A stretch of DNA of 64,000 nucleotides from MGBC163016 sp910588905 (GCA_948616985.1 CAPGDO010000007.1:33213-97212); one strand, 5' to 3'; shown: positions 5,866-14,212, numbered from the stretch's first letter. Notes: a model not told the origin generated them from the sequence alone. Translations and numbers: made by a program.

Positions 5866-8240
5866 CAGATAGCCCCTTTCTCAATCGCTTCGATTATATC
5901 CTCGAATATCTCCGCCGACTTCGGCAGGTACTGCTTGAGCACCGCAAGGCTCTCAGGGTTGCCGATGTGCGCGCTGTAGAACTCCGCGAACGCCTCGCGT
6001 GCGAGCGCGCCGCCGCCTTTGTCCCAGTACGATGTGCGATGCCCCCAGCCGCCGTCCACCTTGTTGCCGGTCGCGCCGCCGAAGATGTCAGAGAGGTCGG
6101 CCTTCTGGGCATCTGTCATGCCCCTGATCTCCTTGCCCACGGCCTCATAGGCGCGCTGCTTCTTGACGGCCTCCTTGTACTGCGGGTCTTTCTTGACGGT
6201 GGCCACGATGCTCTTCTTGCTGGCCTTGATGGCCTTGACCTCCTCTGGCGTGTAGCCGTAGTCCTCCGGCTTGAAGCCTGGGGATGTCACGCGCTGGTAC
6301 GCGCGGGCATCGTGCCGCAGCGCGGAGAACGTTGCCTCGGACAGCATACCTGCGTCGCGCATCCCCCTCAGGTCCATGGCGTCGATGAAGGCGGCGGCTT
6401 CCGCCTTGATGCGCGCGTGCACCGCATCGACGTAGGCGGTCGCCTCCTCCTTGAGCATCTTGCCGAAGGCGTTTCCCTTGTACTTCGTGGAGGCGTACAT
6501 ATCGCCATAGGGAACGCCTGCGGCACGCTTGGCCGCATAGCCCTGCGCCCCCGTGCTGATGTAGTCGATATGGTGGCCGAACTCGTGGAACCACGTGTTC
6601 ATGGACGGCCTGCGCGCGTCGGCGTAGGTGTTGGCCACGTTGATGCGCACGCCCACGTCGCTGGGCGAGAAGTGGGCGGTGCTGCGGTAGGCGTGGTCGA
6701 TGAGGCTCAGCTGGTCCTCGTATCGCAGGTACAGCCGCGCCGCCGGCGTGGTGCCCTTGCCGACTAGCTTGGCCACCTTGTCCACGTGCTTGTCTTCCAG
6801 CTTCGCGTATATGGGGGCGGACCTGTCCACGGCGGTCTTGGCCGCGTGCTGCGCGCCCTTGATCTTGGCGGGGTTTCGCAGCGCGCTCACGATGCTCTTG
6901 AAGATGCCCTGCTGGTCTGAGGCTGAAAGCGATGCGAAGTCTGCGGCGGTGCCCCCACGGCTGGCCATTTCCTTGGCTATGGCGGCGCGTGCCGCGCTCT
7001 TGGTGATTCCGTTGGCCTTGAGCGTCGCGGATGCGCCCGAGCCTCCCAGGAACTCGTCAACCTTGCGCCCGCTGGCCTTGATGGCGGTGCCCTTCGGCAT
7101 GTCGCCAGCCCATTCTCTGTTCGGCCTCCTGGTGAGCACGGTGGTGCCGGGCTTCGCCTTGGCGTTGGCGTCGCTGATGAGGTCGCGCATGGCGCTCTGC
7201 CGATCTTTCAGCGTGCTCTGGGCCTTGAGCAGGTTGGTGCGGCTCTCAAGGCTGCCCGTCTTATCGTAGACCTGCTGCGCGCCCCTCAGTTCTCGCTTGG
7301 CCTCGCGGATGCGCCGCTCAAGGTACCGCTGCTGCTGTTCCAGTTCGTACACCTCCGAGCCTTCCAGCCCGCTGGGGTGCTGCGGGTTCTGCTCGTATGC
7401 CCTCGGCGCTCCGTGTCGGTACGGCCCGAAGCTGTGGCGGCAGTTCGCGCCCAGGAGGCCGTCCACGCTTCCGTAGCGCGTGGCCTCGTAGAAGTCGGCG
7501 TACTTGTGGCCGTCTATCTCCACCTCGCCGTGCAGGCTGTAGACCTGCCCCTGCCATGCGGCATGGCTCGGCCTGCTGTCCTCGTGGCTCGATACCTCCA
7601 CAAGCGTGACCTCGCCGCGCTCCATCCGCTCCAAGGTCATGCGCGCGCCGTCCTGCGCGATCTGTGTGCGGATGTGACGGCGCACGGCCACGTCCACCTT
7701 GTTGGCCACGGTGACGATGCCGGTGCTGGCGTTCTGGTATGTGATGATCGGGATGCCCTCGCGTTCCAGCTTCCTCACGGCGGAGTGCAGTGCCCGCTCC
7801 GTGGTCATGGTGCCGGTGTTCACGCGCGTGATGGCCTCCACTGAGGCCGAGAGGAAGGCCTGCTTGGCGCCCTCCACCATCTGGATGTTGTCGCGTGCCA
7901 AGATTCTGGCCACGCCGTCAACGGTCGCGGTGACCTGCTGAGGCCATAGCGGCGTGCCCTTGCCCATCCGCCTGATGTCATCGGCATCGGATGCCTCTAT
8001 CAGGCGCTCGGCGGTCTCGCGCACCCCGGCCGCGATGACCTCGCGCTCGTCGTTGATGTAGTCGCGAAGCTGCTGGGTGTGGGACTGGGCGAGGAGGTTG
8101 AGCTCCGTCATGGTCATCTGGTCAAGTTCCTCCACGTTGATGAGGGCGATGACCAGGTGGTCGAGCATCTTGGCCTCTATGTCGTTGTAGACGGCGGCAA
8201 CCGCGTCGCCAGCCGTCTCGATTTGCTCAGGGGACAGCAT
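5865..8240 (-). CDS. Minor capsid protein with C-terminal HEXXH metallopeptidase-like domain
   Basis: 791 residues. The N-terminal 300 residues fit phage minor capsid protein 2 / head morphogenesis proteins: helical start, 'RHIRTQIAQDGARMTLERME', then 'SSHEDSRPSHAAWQGQVY' and 'NCRHSFGPY', the conserved SPP1-gp7/min_cap2 hallmarks. A helical linker follows to about 480. The C-terminal part has HEFGHH at residues 552-557 and, near the end, REAFAEFYSAHIGNP with Glu749 and Glu753, a layout seen in zincin-type domains attached to phage head proteins and to polymorphic toxins. Such tails are thought to be injected with DNA. Gene overlaps portal stop and a 57-codon gene start. Zinc binding and peptidase activity are inferences. 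Confidence 0.82.
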   Translation of the reverse strand: MLSPEQIETAGDAVAAVYNDIEAKMLDHLVIALINVEELDQMTMTELNLLAQSHTQQLRDYINDEREVIAAGVRETAERLIEASDADDIRRMGKGTPLWPQQVTATVDGVARILARDNIQMVEGAKQAFLSASVEAITRVNTGTMTTERALHSAVRKLEREGIPIITYQNASTGIVTVANKVDVAVRRHIRTQIAQDGARMTLERMERGEVTLVEVSSHEDSRPSHAAWQGQVYSLHGEVEIDGHKYADFYEATRYGSVDGLLGANCRHSFGPYRHGAPRAYEQNPQHPSGLEGSEVYELEQQQRYLERRIREAKRELRGAQQVYDKTGSLESRTNLLKAQSTLKDRQSAMRDLISDANAKAKPGTTVLTRRPNREWAGDMPKGTAIKASGRKVDEFLGGSGASATLKANGITKSAARAAIAKEMASRGGTAADFASLSASDQQGIFKSIVSALRNPAKIKGAQHAAKTAVDRSAPIYAKLEDKHVDKVAKLVGKGTTPAARLYLRYEDQLSLIDHAYRSTAHFSPSDVGVRINVANTYADARRPSMNTWFHEFGHHIDYISTGAQGYAAKRAAGVPYGDMYASTKYKGNAFGKMLKEEATAYVDAVHARIKAEAAAFIDAMDLRGMRDAGMLSEATFSALRHDARAYQRVTSPGFKPEDYGYTPEEVKAIKASKKSIVATVKKDPQYKEAVKKQRAYEAVGKEIRGMTDAQKADLSDIFGGATGNKVDGGWGHRTSYWDKGGGALAREAFAEFYSAHIGNPESLAVLKQYLPKSAEIFEDIIEAIEKGAI

Positions 8241-9664
8241 TAGAAGCCCGGATCTATCGCTGCGGCCTGGTCTGGCACGGCGGCCGCTGCATCCTCCTCG
8301 TTGAATCCGCAGTAGTTCACGAGGTACTTGCGCTTGAGGGCGGGGATGCCCAGCATGCTGATCTCGGTGAGCGCCATGTTCTTGTCCGTCTGCGTGTCGG
8401 TGATGACGCTGTCATCGAAGTCGATGGAGACCGCTGCCTGCGTGTCCACCGCTGTGCCGCAGATGCCCTTGCAAACGCCCGCCACGCCGCGCACCAGCGT
8501 GGTGATGGAGCCGCTGAGGGCGTTCTGGTGCTTCCTGAGCGTTCTGGCCAGCATGCTGGAATCGCTCACCACCTCGGTGGCCGTTTTCAGGCCGTCCTTG
8601 TGGTCCCATGCCCAGTAGTTGTCCCCAAGCCCGCAGGTGAGGGAGAGCATCTTGAGGCCGGCGTTGATGGCCGCCTCGTTGTCGGCCACGCGCATCTCGG
8701 GATGCACCACCTTCATCGGGTCGGTGCCCTCCTCGCCGGGAGGCGTGCGGAACACGGTGTCATCGGCCTCGCCGAATGCGGCGTACTCGGTGACCTTGTT
8801 GCCGTTCGCGTCCTTCTTGGTCTTCTTCTCGATCATGGTGTCGGTCACGAACATCTTGGGGCGGCCGACCCGCATGTGCACCAGCAGGCTGGTGAGCGCC
8901 TCGTCGGTGGCTTTGATGGCGCTGATGCCCTTCTCGAAGATGCTGGCGCCCATTGCGCAATAGCTGAAATGGGGATTCGGGACGGCGGGCTTCACGAGTG
9001 CGAAGGTCTGCTCGGTGCTCTTGGTGTCGAGGTCTGCGATAACGCTCTCAGGGAACACCATGCGGTGGCTCTTGATGTCGAACAGCTGCGTGAGGATGTG
9101 GTAGGTGCCGTCCAGCAGCACGTGGGCTTGGCATTGGTCATAGTCGCGGCCGTCCAGCTCCACCCGTGTCACGAACGCGCACTGCGTGCAGCTGTCAGCC
9201 GACCACGTGAGGGGGAGGCACTGGTGCGCCTCGTAGTCCTCGATCTCCACGCGCGCATCGGGGTGGAGCATGCCATCGTCCGAAACGTCATAGACCCCGC
9301 AGGCCCATCCCCCCGTGCCGAGGGCGAAGGAGCGGGTAACGAAGTCGGCCTGGTTCACGCCGAAGCCGCCGAAGTGGGCAGCGATGACTTTCTGCATCCC
9401 CTCATCCTCGGCGGTGATGCCCAGCTTCTCGTTCATCAGCAGGTCGCTCCACGCTTCCGCCGCCAGTGCCGCAGGGTGCAGCGTCTCGCGGTCAACGCGG
9501 AAGCGGCGCATGTTCCTGCTCACGCTGTAGTGGTACCAGTTGTTGTCGGCCGTGTACCAGCCCCAGTACTTCCCGATGATGCCGCTCATGCGGGTGTCGG
9601 GATGATAGCCCATCATCTTGAGCCATTCGATTGCGAAGGCGAAAGTGCCGCGCTCCTCTGCCAT
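8240..9664 (-). CDS. Phage portal protein (SPP1 gp6-like)
   Basis: 474 residues from ATG 9664 (MAEERGTFAFAIEWLKMMGY). Features of the family: tryptophan/tyrosine-rich start (GKYWGWYTADNNWYHY), 'EAWSDLLMNEKLGI' early helix, 'FGVNQADFVTRSFALGTGGW' and 'TATEVVSDSSMLARTLRKHQNAL' which is the conserved stem/crown helix region near residue 400. The portal forms the dodecameric ring for DNA packaging and the neck. It starts immediately after the terminase stop and overlaps the minor capsid start by one base. Two CxxC-like pairs (SADSCTQCAF) are unusual but not diagnostic. Confidence 0.85.
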   Translation of the reverse strand: MAEERGTFAFAIEWLKMMGYHPDTRMSGIIGKYWGWYTADNNWYHYSVSRNMRRFRVDRETLHPAALAAEAWSDLLMNEKLGITAEDEGMQKVIAAHFGGFGVNQADFVTRSFALGTGGWACGVYDVSDDGMLHPDARVEIEDYEAHQCLPLTWSADSCTQCAFVTRVELDGRDYDQCQAHVLLDGTYHILTQLFDIKSHRMVFPESVIADLDTKSTEQTFALVKPAVPNPHFSYCAMGASIFEKGISAIKATDEALTSLLVHMRVGRPKMFVTDTMIEKKTKKDANGNKVTEYAAFGEADDTVFRTPPGEEGTDPMKVVHPEMRVADNEAAINAGLKMLSLTCGLGDNYWAWDHKDGLKTATEVVSDSSMLARTLRKHQNALSGSITTLVRGVAGVCKGICGTAVDTQAAVSIDFDDSVITDTQTDKNMALTEISMLGIPALKRKYLVNYCGFNEEDAAAAVPDQAAAIDPGF

Positions 9665-9665
9665 G

Positions 9666-11318
9666 CTATAACCCCTGCCTAATCCATACGGATGCCGCGT
9701 AGCCTGCGGCATCAAGCGTGTCATCGTCTACCTTTGGCAGTGTCTCCGTAATGTCGCCCGACGGGGTTATGACGTACTCAAGGGCGGGAATCTGCTCAGC
9801 CGCGAGCGGGCAGGTGTTCGGGTCGATGACGATCTTGGCCAACCGGTTGAACCACCGCACGCGCTCGCTTGGGGAGTTCACGCCCTGCTTGTAGGCCTTG
9901 CGCGCGTGAAGCCCCTGCTGCTGGTAGTACAGGATCATGCCCTTCGCCGCGCTATCGCACCAGAGGTCATCATCCTCCTCGTCCCATCCCTCAAGCCTCT
10001 CGGCCAGAAGCGGCGCGGTCTTCGTGTCGTGCGCCTCGCTGCCTGTGGCGCTGTCCTCATCGAGGAACCACAGCACGTGCTCGTCCACGTCATAGGCCAC
10101 GCGCTCGTGAACCCACGGGTGGACGCTGCCGGCATCTACCCCGTGGGCTATGTTGTCCAGCGCCTCGCGCTCCTCGTCTGTGATGGGTCGCACCTCGATG
10201 ATCTCAGGGTCGATGACGTTGGCGCCTGTGCCTGTGGCCACGCCGTCGTACTCGTGGCGGTACGCCTTTGGGTTGCGCGCCTTGAGTGCTTCGGCTACGG
10301 CGATGAACGCCTCGCCCAGCCACGCCCTCGGCGCATCCGTCCAGTGCGAGCGATGCACGGTGCGGCCTTCCTGGGGCTGCTTGCTCTCGCGGTTGACCCA
10401 GGCGTTGGCCGATACGGGCGGGTTGTAGCTGAGGAACGTCCACGTGGGCAGGTCGTCGCCGCCGCGCAGCACCGTCTGCTTCACGTTGCGGACGTAGCGG
10501 TAGCCGGGGAACTGGCTGGCCTCCTCGAACCACACGTATGCGATATAGCCCTCCTCGGGCGCCAAGCCCTTGAGAGGGGAATCCTCGGGGTTCACGTTGT
10601 CCGCTCCGAAGAAGTAGATCACGTTGCCCGTCGGCCTGTGCACGGCCTGCAGGGGCGACTTTCCCCATGTGAACTCGTCGGCCACGCCCATCCTCCGGGC
10701 TGCCTTCTTGATCTCCGCATAGACGGAGGTGCGCAGCTTGTTCGTCCGGTTGCGCATGCACAGCGCATTGCGCCCCTGCACGGTGGTCACGCCGTTCACG
10801 ATCTCGGTGGCGATGTGGCTGGTCTTGAGCGAGCCGCGCCCGCCTTCCTCCCATATCTCCTCGAACTCGTGGGCGATGATGGAGCGGTGCAGGTCGATGA
10901 AGGCGCGCCCGATGAGCAGCCCGAAGTCGTACACCCTCAGGATTCCGTCACCCTTGCCCGTATCGTCGGGCAGCACGTCCAGCAGCTTGGAGCCTGTGGC
11001 CATCATTGCATCGGTGGCCGCCTTGTCGATGAAGCCCTCTCGCGCCCTCTCCACGGCTATCTTGGATGCATGGGCGTTCAGGGCCGCCATTCGGTCGATG
11101 ACGGCCGCACGCGACGCGACAGCCTGCTCTGCGGCCGCATCCTGCAACTCCTTGACCCTTGCGGAAACCTTGGGCAGCTTCTCAAGGCGGCAAGCCTGCG
11201 AGTCCACCGCCGAGTCCTTCCACTTGACAGACTTCGGGTAGGCCTCGCGGTACGCTTGGCGCTGAGACAGCCCACGGGCGCGGGCCTGGCAGTATTTCTC
11301 CTGGGGGGCGGTGAGCAC
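9666..11318 (-). CDS. Terminase large subunit with fused small-subunit-like N-terminus
   Basis: 550 residues from a GTG at 11318 that overlaps the stop of the small zinc-ribbon gene (TAGTG). Residues 1-60 (LTAPQEKYCQARARGLSQRQ, AYREAYP, AVDSQACRLEKLPKV) look like the DNA-binding N-terminus of a small terminase. After a helical linker, from about residue 155, comes a PBSX-type large terminase: GGRGSLKTS as the P-loop (Lys165), 'YVWFEEASQFPG' as the Walker B/adenine region, and 'DAGSVHPW' and 'WCDSAAKGMI' as nuclease-domain acidic residues. No separate small terminase gene is seen. The P-loop has Leu in place of the usual Gly. Packages phage DNA into the prohead. Confidence 0.85.
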   Translation of the reverse strand: MLTAPQEKYCQARARGLSQRQAYREAYPKSVKWKDSAVDSQACRLEKLPKVSARVKELQDAAAEQAVASRAAVIDRMAALNAHASKIAVERAREGFIDKAATDAMMATGSKLLDVLPDDTGKGDGILRVYDFGLLIGRAFIDLHRSIIAHEFEEIWEEGGRGSLKTSHIATEIVNGVTTVQGRNALCMRNRTNKLRTSVYAEIKKAARRMGVADEFTWGKSPLQAVHRPTGNVIYFFGADNVNPEDSPLKGLAPEEGYIAYVWFEEASQFPGYRYVRNVKQTVLRGGDDLPTWTFLSYNPPVSANAWVNRESKQPQEGRTVHRSHWTDAPRAWLGEAFIAVAEALKARNPKAYRHEYDGVATGTGANVIDPEIIEVRPITDEEREALDNIAHGVDAGSVHPWVHERVAYDVDEHVLWFLDEDSATGSEAHDTKTAPLLAERLEGWDEEDDDLWCDSAAKGMILYYQQQGLHARKAYKQGVNSPSERVRWFNRLAKIVIDPNTCPLAAEQIPALEYVITPSGDITETLPKVDDDTLDAAGYAASVWIRQGL

Positions 11319-11464
11319 TAGAAGCGTTCCCTGTGCTGTGTGACGCGCTTGCACCAAGGGCACCACATGGTCTTGATGTGGTTGCGCTTGCGCAGGTGGC
11401 CGCGCCTGCGGCGCACCGGCATCATGCCCCCGCACTTGCAGCACTTCATCTGGCTGAGCGGCAT
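11318..11464 (-). CDS. Small zinc-ribbon protein, 48 residues
   Basis: Starts at ATG 11464 after AGGAGGACCGCC. MPLSQMKCCKCGGMMP and a later MWCPWCKRVTQH give two CxxC knuckles separated by a very basic stretch (RRRRGHLRKRNH), so it should bind one zinc and nucleic acid. It is coupled to the terminase start. Small zinc-ribbon genes adjacent to terminase/HNH genes recur in phages, with no known role. Confidence 0.7.
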   Translation of the reverse strand: MPLSQMKCCKCGGMMPVRRRRGHLRKRNHIKTMWCPWCKRVTQHRERF

Positions 11465-11517
11465 GGCGGTCCTCCTATCTTGGCGGTGATTCTCTTGGAT
11501 GTGTCGCAAAACGTAAG

Positions 11518-11543
11518 GGAGCCGCCCTAGGGAAGGCGGCTCC
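11518..11543 (-). terminator. Terminator-like hairpin between early and late genes
   Basis: An inverted repeat GGAGCCGCC/GGCGGCTCC with a short loop lies between the HNH gene and the zinc-ribbon/terminase gene. On the minus strand it is followed by CTTACGTTTT, a weak T-tract. It may end early transcripts, with late transcription depending on read-through or a downstream promoter not recognised here. Confidence 0.55.
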
Positions 11544-11585
11544 GGTAGAGGAGGGTCGCGGCGCGACCGGGGAAGAAGGAAAGAT

Positions 11586-11909
11586 TCAAGAAGCCCGATC
11601 GGCCGCATTGGCATGTTCCGCCATGTGTCGCCGGTACTCCTCCCGCCTGCGCTTGCGGGTCTGGGCGTGGTGCTCCTTGTCCGCGCGCAGGTGGCAGGGT
11701 GCGCACAGGGCGACGAGGTTGGACCTCTCGCAGTTCTCAGGCGTGTGGTCGATGTGGTGCACGGTGAGCGTCCTGCGGTGCGTGTCCAGCGGCTCTCCCG
11801 GCCTGCGGCACTGCTTCCCGCACTCCTCGCACTTCCACCCCGCCTCCTCCTTCACCTGGGCTGCTATCTGCTTCCAGTCCTTCGGGTAGCGGTGGCGCTC
11901 CATGGGCAT
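11586..11909 (-). CDS. HNH endonuclease
   Basis: 107 residues from ATG 11909 (or 11903). Zinc knuckle WKCEECGKQC at about 25-34, then LTVHHIDHTPENCERSNLVALCAPCHLRAD, the HNH/N core: His-His, Asn and final His, plus CxxC closing the zinc site. A basic lysine/arginine tail follows. HNH nucleases encoded beside terminase usually assist cos/pac cleavage and packaging. A run of nine G on the minus strand precedes the start. Confidence 0.85.
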   Translation of the reverse strand: MPMERHRYPKDWKQIAAQVKEEAGWKCEECGKQCRRPGEPLDTHRRTLTVHHIDHTPENCERSNLVALCAPCHLRADKEHHAQTRKRRREEYRRHMAEHANAADRAS

Positions 11910-11925
11910 CGCGTCCACCCCCCCC

Positions 11926-12474
11926 CTAGCAGCACGGTGCCAGCAGCGGCTGGGGTGCGGGCGCGTCCGCCATCGTGGCTGCGGGCGCTGCGGGGCTGAG
12001 CCATTCCCTCCACGGGCGGCAGGGCATGCCCAGAGCCTCGGCGATGTCGTGCTCGATCTTCGCGCCACGGCTCCGTTCCCATCCGTCCAGCATGGCGATG
12101 CCGTCGTACAGCGGGATGGTGCTCTGGCCGTCGTTCGCGAGCATCTGGCGGATGCTGATGCGCATGGCGCGGCCCCATTCGGTTCCCTGCTCGATGTAGT
12201 GGTGCGGGCAGTCGCACTCGTAGCCGTCCTTGCGCAGGATGGCGCGGACCGCCCTGAAGGTCTCCCTGTTGTCGTTCGGCTTTCCCGTGACAGGTCCGAT
12301 GAGGTAGAGGCGGGGGATGTCTCCGTAGACCACCACCCTCTCGCATCCTCCGCATTCCCTCACGGTGTTGGGGTTGGTGCCGGCCGGCACCTCCCACCCG
12401 CATTTGGAGCAGACGATGCGCGTCATGTCCGTGTTGAGCTCAAGCATGCACACGCGGTCGCTGGTTCGGCTCAT
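11926..12474 (-). CDS. DUF4406-type (nucleoside deoxyribosyltransferase-like) protein with N-terminal zinc ribbon
   Basis: 182 residues. Residues 19-45 hold a zinc ribbon (IVCSKCGWEV ... RECGGCERV). The main domain starts RLYLIGPVTGKPNDNRETF and has PHHYIEQGTEWGRAMRISI and YDGIAMLDGWERSRGAKIEHD, the known signature of DUF4406, related to nucleoside 2-deoxyribosyltransferases (YLIGPM... and DGW..S.GA..E). A role in nucleotide metabolism is plausible but unproven. The C-terminal 25 residues (PAAPAATMADAPAPQPLLAPCC) are low-complexity and end just past a C9 homopolymer, so their length depends on that tract. Confidence 0.8.
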   Translation of the reverse strand: MSRTSDRVCMLELNTDMTRIVCSKCGWEVPAGTNPNTVRECGGCERVVVYGDIPRLYLIGPVTGKPNDNRETFRAVRAILRKDGYECDCPHHYIEQGTEWGRAMRISIRQMLANDGQSTIPLYDGIAMLDGWERSRGAKIEHDIAEALGMPCRPWREWLSPAAPAATMADAPAPQPLLAPCC

Positions 12475-12659
12475 TTCATCGCCTCCAATTCCCTCGCTAG
12501 CGCATCCGCCGATTCCTCGGTGAGGTTCATGCCCGCCCCGTCATCGAAGACCACGAAGTTGGAATCGGGGTGCATTCTCACGACTGTGCCCAGATCAATA
12601 AGCCACTCAGTTGGGCATTTGCCAGCTTGTTCGACTTTGACGAACTTCCTATTGCTCAC
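12471..12659 (-). CDS. Small hypothetical phage protein, 62 residues
   Basis: The best start is the GTG at 12659, preceded by GGAGGAAGC, giving MSNRKFVKVEQAGKCP. A longer reading overlaps the methyltransferase without a ribosome site. The product ends ADALARELEAMK. It overlaps the DUF4406 start in an ATGA. No domain is recognised. Confidence 0.6.
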   Translation of the reverse strand: MSNRKFVKVEQAGKCPTEWLIDLGTVVRMHPDSNFVVFDDGAGMNLTEESADALARELEAMK

Positions 12660-12667
12660 GCTTCCTC

Positions 12668-14212
12668 CTAGAAAATCGAGTCCACCGCTTCGATGCGGCG
12701 GCCTATGTGGTTGATTACGGGCACGGCCATGGAGTTGCCGCATGCCTTGTAGCGGGGCGCGTCGGGGGTGCCCGTCTCAACGACCGTGGGCGGATTCTTG
12801 ATGAATGCGACGTACCCTTCGGGGTCATCGAACTCGTCCGGGCACTTTCCCCAGTCGATTCGCTCACGCGTCTCTCCTCCGTAGATGTCGGTCCATCCGT
12901 CGGGGAATCCTTGAAGGCGCTCGCACTCCACGGGCATGAGGCGGCGCACTATGTAGCCGTTTGCTGCTACGATGGGCGCGGATCCGCCGCATTTCAGGGT
13001 GTTGGCCACGTTGACTCCGATGCCAGCGTGGGCGTTGTCATCCGCCATGCATACGGCAGGCTCTCCCGAATGGGCTGCTCTCATCGTCGGGGTCACTTCC
13101 TCAGCTGCCGATACCCCTATGCTTGAGTTCCAAGCGAAGGCAACAGCATGGCGGTCGGCGGTCGTGAGGGTGAACATCGCCCCATCGTCCTCGATGCCCA
13201 AGTGGTGGCCGCCGTTCTTCTCCTCGCGGCCGATGATGTTGCCGCTTATGGCATAGGCAACACTCGGCACCTGGTTCGTTCCCGATTCGGCAGCCCTCAG
13301 GGTGGGGGCAACCTCGTCCTGCGCGGCAACGGATCCCGCCGTGGCCGACTGCCCCGCGCTAAATCCGATGCACACCGCAGGGGTGTGCCCCTGGGCGCTC
13401 ATGGTGTGGCAGGGGTCTCCCCACTGGGGGTTGCTGCCGTTCCTGGGGTCGGTCACCTGGGTGGTGTCGATCGGCAGCACATTGGACTGGAACAGCACCT
13501 GGTCTTGGCTAGTGGCCAGCGTCGCGCTCAGATCGTCCTGAATCAGAGGCCCAGAACCCCCCCCTGGGCAAGGCGATCCGGTATGGCGCAGCTTGAGCGT
13601 ATAGCTTCCTGCAGGGCGGTCTTGAGCACCGGCGGCAAGGAGCGCCCGCGCCTCTCGGCTCGACGGATTATCCCCTCGCATGCAGTCGGGCTCAAAAAGT
13701 ACTCCTGCGGCGCATCCGGGCACAGGATGTCCGACAAGAAACACACGGCGCCTTCTCTGGGGTACTCCGAAGAACTGAGCGTCCAGCACTCGCCACGCGA
13801 GAGCATACCCGCAGTCTTCCAACTCCCCGAGGAGGGTGCCAAAGGCTCGCCCTTTGTCCTGTGACAGAACTCCGGGGACGTTCTCCCAGATGACCCAGCG
13901 GGGCTTAGCTTCTCTAACACAGCGGACGAACTCAAGCATGAGCTGACCTCGCTCGTCCATAAGTCCAAGTCTTCGCCCTGCCATGCTGAACGCTTGGCAC
14001 GGGCTTCCTCCGATGACAACATCGACGCTCCCTTCGTATTCGGTCCAATCAACTCCGGCCACGTCTCCCAAGTTGGGCACGTCCGGGAATCGCTTTGCTA
14101 GCAGGTCGCAGCAGAACGGCTCGATCTCCGAGAAGGCCACGGGGTTCCAACCGAGGGAAGCCCAGGCCACGGAGGCGGCCTCTATGCCGCTGAAAAGGCT
14201 GATGTAGTTCAT
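12668..14212 (-). CDS. DNA (cytosine-5-)-methyltransferase
   Basis: 514 residues with C5-methyltransferase motifs in order: I LFSGIEAASVAWASLGW, IV GGSPCQAFSMAGRR with catalytic Cys72, VI WVIWENVPGV, VIII QRRRRVFLVG, a long variable target-recognition region, then IX/X near the end (NGYIVRRLMPVECERLQGFP and YKACGNSMAVPVINHI). Transfers a methyl group to cytosine in DNA; in phages this usually protects against host restriction. A G8 run on the coding strand (13557-13564) lies at the start of the recognition region and could permit slippage. A second gene is nested in another frame at 13543-14022. No cognate restriction gene is visible. Confidence 0.92.
   Translation of the reverse strand: MNYISLFSGIEAASVAWASLGWNPVAFSEIEPFCCDLLAKRFPDVPNLGDVAGVDWTEYEGSVDVVIGGSPCQAFSMAGRRLGLMDERGQLMLEFVRCVREAKPRWVIWENVPGVLSQDKGRAFGTLLGELEDCGYALAWRVLDAQFFGVPQRRRRVFLVGHPVPGCAAGVLFEPDCMRGDNPSSREARALLAAGAQDRPAGSYTLKLRHTGSPCPGGGSGPLIQDDLSATLATSQDQVLFQSNVLPIDTTQVTDPRNGSNPQWGDPCHTMSAQGHTPAVCIGFSAGQSATAGSVAAQDEVAPTLRAAESGTNQVPSVAYAISGNIIGREEKNGGHHLGIEDDGAMFTLTTADRHAVAFAWNSSIGVSAAEEVTPTMRAAHSGEPAVCMADDNAHAGIGVNVANTLKCGGSAPIVAANGYIVRRLMPVECERLQGFPDGWTDIYGGETRERIDWGKCPDEFDDPEGYVAFIKNPPTVVETGTPDAPRYKACGNSMAVPVINHIGRRIEAVDSIF
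13543..14022 (-). CDS. Overlapping gene nested inside the cytosine methyltransferase gene
   Basis: 159 codons in the +1 frame relative to the methyltransferase, fully inside it. ATG 14022 has a GAAGGGAG ribosome site six bases upstream. The protein is Ser-rich, with SAWQGEDLDLWTSEVSS, 'SGRTSPEFC', 'SSEYPREGAVCFLSD', and a C-terminal PQEYFLSPTACEGIIRRAER followed by RGRSLPPVL. The last block matches, from memory of phage proteins, a recurrent 'YFLSP.AC.GILRRAE.RGK.LP' signature in hypothetical phage proteins found with Dcm-type methyltransferases, in some phages as a stand-alone gene. That makes it a real overprinted gene and not a chance open frame. Function unknown. Confidence 0.75.
   Translation of the reverse strand: MLSSEEARAKRSAWQGEDLDLWTSEVSSCLSSSAVLEKLSPAGSSGRTSPEFCHRTKGEPLAPSSGSWKTAGMLSRGECWTLSSSEYPREGAVCFLSDILCPDAPQEYFLSPTACEGIIRRAERRGRSLPPVLKTALQEAIRSSCAIPDRLAQGGVLGL

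Noticed and set aside
9906..11321. A 471-codon open frame on the plus strand opposite the terminase
   Set aside because: Antisense to a clear terminase gene; arises from GC-rich codon bias, no ribosome site, no recognisable domain. The same applies to other long opposite-strand frames, such as 4113-5102, 8528-9682, 13148-13864, 17146-18054 and 19156-20193.
13543..13570. Programmed frameshift at the G8 run joining the nested frame to the methyltransferase C-terminus
   Set aside because: The methyltransferase is complete in its own frame across the run, so no shift is needed to explain it; only occasional slippage remains possible.
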